This document shows positions 13,751-15,431 of a DNA stretch of 15,431 nucleotides, one piece after another. Below the pieces are notes generated by a model that saw only the letters and a list, made by a program, of their open reading frames with translations, was not told the origin of the DNA and ran no database searches. The position numbers and the translations under genes are program-made. Within the stretch, counting starts at the first letter, position 1. Every line of letters starts with the position of its first letter. Source of the DNA: Acidimicrobiia bacterium (GTDB lineage: Bacteria; Actinomycetota; Acidimicrobiia; Spongiisociales; SHLN01); assembly GCA_030623545.1 (NCBI GenBank), contig JAUXLW010000010.1, forward strand, positions 1-15,431, in the 5' to 3' direction.

Positions 13751-14293
13751 TTACGGGACGTCGGGATCGAGGTCCGGTGGGTCGCTACCAACGAACCCCG
13801 AGCGGCTCTGACCGCTTGTGTCCCGAATAAACGGGTCGGTGAATTCGCCGTGCTCTGGTGCCCAAACCTCATCCGGGTCGAGGTTGGGCGGGTCGCTGCC
13901 GACAAAACCGGATAGGTTCTGCTGGCTCGTGTCCCGGATGAACGGGTCCGTAAACGGACCATGCTCGACGTAAACATCGGGGTCCAGATTCGGTGGGTCA
14001 GTCCCGACAAACCTGGGAAGGTTCTGTCCGCTCGTGTCTCGGATGAACGGCTGTGTGAAAGCTCCGTGCTCGGGGGCGACGACAGCTTCGTCCCCTCCGC
14101 GGCCTCCCAGCCAGATAGCCAGGACGCCGGCGGCGATTATTCCGACAACAAGAGCCATCCACTCGATCCACCGAAACAGGCGGGTCGGCCTTGGCTTTTC
14201 GTACTTCGGTATGGGTGCGCGAGGCGGCCGAAAATCCGGCAGGGACTTGGTGGCCCCTACCTTTGCCCGATCCCTCTCGACGAGATCACTCAT
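13751..14293 (-). CDS. Single-pass membrane protein with three 32-residue repeats, function unknown
   Basis: A 180-residue protein of no family I recognise. A hydrophilic, basic N-terminus (1-42, ending PRPTRLFRW) precedes one membrane helix (about 44-63). A short Gly/Asp linker follows, then three repeats at 75-106, 110-141 and 147-178, separated by 3 and 5 residues. Each repeat starts EHGxFTxPFIRDTS and ends FVGxDPPxLDPD. The positive-inside rule places the repeats outside the cytoplasm. The ATG at 14293 has AGGAG 5 nt upstream (14299-14303). A longer in-frame extension to 14707 overlaps the SARP gene and was rejected. It is divergent from the SARP gene, which may control it (inference from position only). 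Confidence 0.8.
   Translation of the reverse strand: MSDLVERDRAKVGATKSLPDFRPPRAPIPKYEKPRPTRLFRWIEWMALVVGIIAAGVLAIWLGGRGGDEAVVAPEHGAFTQPFIRDTSGQNLPRFVGTDPPNLDPDVYVEHGPFTDPFIRDTSQQNLSGFVGSDPPNLDPDEVWAPEHGEFTDPFIRDTSGQSRSGFVGSDPPDLDPDVP
13760..14071 (-). repeat. Three diverged tandem repeats (96 bp each) inside the membrane protein gene
   Basis: Copies lie at 13976-14071, 13871-13966 and 13760-13855 on the minus strand. Of 32 residues, 23 are identical in all three. Codons differ at many conserved residues: FIRD is TTC-ATC-CGA-GAC, TTC-ATC-CGG-GAC and TTT-ATT-CGG-GAC. The duplication is therefore old and the protein sequence has been retained. Confidence 0.9.
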
Positions 14294-14434
14294 CTCTGCT
14301 CCTCTCCTTGATCTCTTGCTTTCACCCAGCATGCACCATGGCCTTTGCAGCAGAAACGCGCCCCGCTTGCGGCGCACATGCAATGGGCCGGAGTCCCCTA
14401 CCCCCGTGCCGGGGTATGGAGTGAAATCTGTGAT

Positions 14435-14439
14435 GGAGG
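14435..14439 (+). promoter_or_regulatory. Ribosome-binding site deciding the SARP start
   Basis: GGAGG lies 7 nt before the TTG at 14447. This selects the TTG over the in-frame ATG at 14345, whose extra 34 residues resemble no SARP N-terminus. Confidence 0.7.
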
Positions 14440-14446
14440 TAAGAAG

Positions 14447-15163
14447 TTGAACAAAGATCTCGACCTGTTGATGCTCGGGCCCCTCGAAGTGCACGGCCCC
14501 GACGGCCCAGTTCCCATGGGAGGACACAACGCCCGCATTGCTCTTGCAGCCTTGCTGCTCAGCGCCAACCATGCTGTGGCTACGGACACGCTGGTGTGGG
14601 CGATCTGGGGCGACAACCCTCCGGCCTCGGCCGAAAGTACCGTGCAGTCTCACATCTCGCGGCTTCGTCACCTGTTGGGACACGATGCGATCATCCTCGA
14701 GGATCACTCCTATCTGTTAGAGATTGAATGTGAGCAGATAGACGCCTGCCGCTTCGAGCGGCTTGTGCACCAGGCCGAGAGCAAGCTCGGTTCCGACCCG
14801 ACCGGGGCCAGCCATGATGCTCGCGGTGCCCTCGACCTGTGGCGGGGTCCGGTGCTCGGCGACCTCGGTGATGAGGAGTTCGCTCATTTCGAAGGCGTGC
14901 GGCTGCATGAGATGCGGCTGGAGGCGGTGGAGATCGAAATGGAGGCAGAGGTCCTCGTCGGGCGCGAGCTCGAGGCCGTTCCGCGACTGCAGGCCCTTAC
15001 CGGCGAGTACCCCTACCGCGAGCGGTTCTGGCACCTGCTCATCAAGTCCCTGGCCAGGGTCGATCGAAGAATCGAAGCCTCACAGGCATACGACCGGTAC
15101 TGCCGGATTCTCGAAGACCAGGGATTCGAGCCCAGCTTCCGGTTCGGCGAACTGATCAGCTGA
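14447..15163 (+). CDS. Small SARP-family transcriptional regulator (winged helix plus BTAD)
   Basis: A 238-residue protein with the two-domain architecture of DnrI/ActII-ORF4-type regulators. The N-terminal OmpR-like winged helix (about 7-100) contains LGPLEVHGPDGPVPMGG, then LAALLLSANHAVATDTLVWA, IWGDNPPASAESTVQSHISRL and RHLLG. The bacterial transcriptional activator domain (about 105-238) has DLWRGPVLGDLGDEEF, a helical TPR-like region, LTGEYPYRERFWHLLIKSL and the typical AYDRYCRILEDQGFEPS. There is no NB-ARC or sensor domain. SARPs activate nearby genes by binding direct repeats that overlap the -35. Here no biosynthetic cluster is visible; neighbours are the repeat membrane protein (divergent, 153 bp away) and a membrane protein downstream. 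A TTA codon occurs at codon 91. Confidence 0.88.
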   Translation: MNKDLDLLMLGPLEVHGPDGPVPMGGHNARIALAALLLSANHAVATDTLVWAIWGDNPPASAESTVQSHISRLRHLLGHDAIILEDHSYLLEIECEQIDACRFERLVHQAESKLGSDPTGASHDARGALDLWRGPVLGDLGDEEFAHFEGVRLHEMRLEAVEIEMEAEVLVGRELEAVPRLQALTGEYPYRERFWHLLIKSLARVDRRIEASQAYDRYCRILEDQGFEPSFRFGELIS

Positions 15164-15223
15164 CACTGCACCCGATCTCTCAAAAGGAGATGCGGCGCGC
15201 TGGAGATCGAGGGTCGCTCGCGA

Positions 15224-15253
15224 GTGGCATCAGGTAGCAGCGGCCCCTATATT
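15224..15253 (+). promoter_or_regulatory. Candidate promoter for the last, partial gene
   Basis: GTGGCA (15224-15229, 4/6 to TTGACA) and TATATT (15248-15253, 5/6 to TATAAT) are separated by 18 nt. This predicts a leader of about 90 nt and transcription independent of the SARP gene. Confidence 0.35.
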
Positions 15254-15349
15254 CCGTGCTATTGGCAGCCGTGTCGGGCTGGAATGCCCTAACGCGTCGG
15301 TTCCCCCTCTCGTAACTTCGAACCTAACCAACAGAAGGGAGGATGCGGT

Positions 15350-15431
15350 ATGGACCTGACGTCTCGAGAAACCTGGACCATCATTCACGGGTTGGTACTC
15401 GGTACGCTGTTCCTGCTCGCATTTGCCGGCG
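15350..15431 (+). CDS. Start of a conserved-looking membrane protein, truncated by the window end
   Basis: Only 27 residues are visible, beginning MDLTSRETWTIIHG and running into a hydrophobic helix. GGAGG at 15338-15342 lies 7 nt before the ATG. An ATG at 15343 in another frame touches the ribosome-binding site and was discarded. The N-terminus resembles conserved uncharacterised membrane proteins that begin with a similar LTSRETW-IHG segment, but this recollection is weak and the function cannot be given. Confidence 0.65.
   Translation, partial: MDLTSRETWTIIHGLVLGTLFLLAFAG

Noticed and set aside
14294..14707. N-terminal extension of the repeat membrane protein
   Set aside because: It would overlap the SARP coding region; the ATG at 14293 has a good ribosome-binding site and a sensible membrane-protein N-terminus.
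15166..15193. Terminator after the SARP gene (ATCTC/GAGAT hairpin)
   Set aside because: The stem is only 5 bp and no T-tract follows.

Overview
The window is a high-GC bacterial chromosome segment, most likely from an uncultured actinobacterium and possibly an acidimicrobiia-like lineage. The basis is high GC, frequent GTG/TTG starts, TAnnnT -10 elements including two placed for leaderless transcription, a SARP-family regulator, and the gene order comEA-comEC-holA / rpsT / lepA-hemW, which is familiar from Actinobacteria. The lineage is an inference; no rRNA is present to confirm it.

Left part (1-9078): hemW (cut by the window edge) and lepA lie on the minus strand with a 4-nt overlap, behind a Thr/Pro- and poly-Ser-tethered lipoprotein of unknown function. 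Divergent from these, rpsT and greA form a short plus-strand operon. The 474-bp gap after greA has no credible gene but is full of GC-rich hairpins and imperfect repeats that look like a dispersed REP-like element. The minus-strand comEA-comEC-holA operon follows: DNA uptake receptor, uptake channel and DNA polymerase III delta.

Middle part (9153-13421): a PPK2-family polyphosphate kinase on the plus strand converges, with a 1-nt gap, on a CPBP-family membrane protease. The protease gene is coupled to leuS by a TGATG stop-start overlap on the minus strand.

Right part (13422-15431) is the accessory region. Between leuS and the next gene lies an apparently free-standing, terminator-ended RNA of about 245 nt (about 13495-13740). 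It starts with a 16-nt sequence complementary to the expected 3' end of 16S rRNA, carries a 13-codon micro-ORF, and about 100 nt downstream has an internal copy of the anti-Shine-Dalgarno that can pair with the SD in a 15-bp helix. Next is a 180-aa single-pass membrane protein with three diverged copies of a 32-residue module, then a divergent small SARP-type transcription regulator, then the start of a membrane protein that runs off the window.

The housekeeping genes are complete and ordinary. The structured RNA with its internal SD/anti-SD pair and the triple-repeat membrane protein beside a SARP are the least explained parts.
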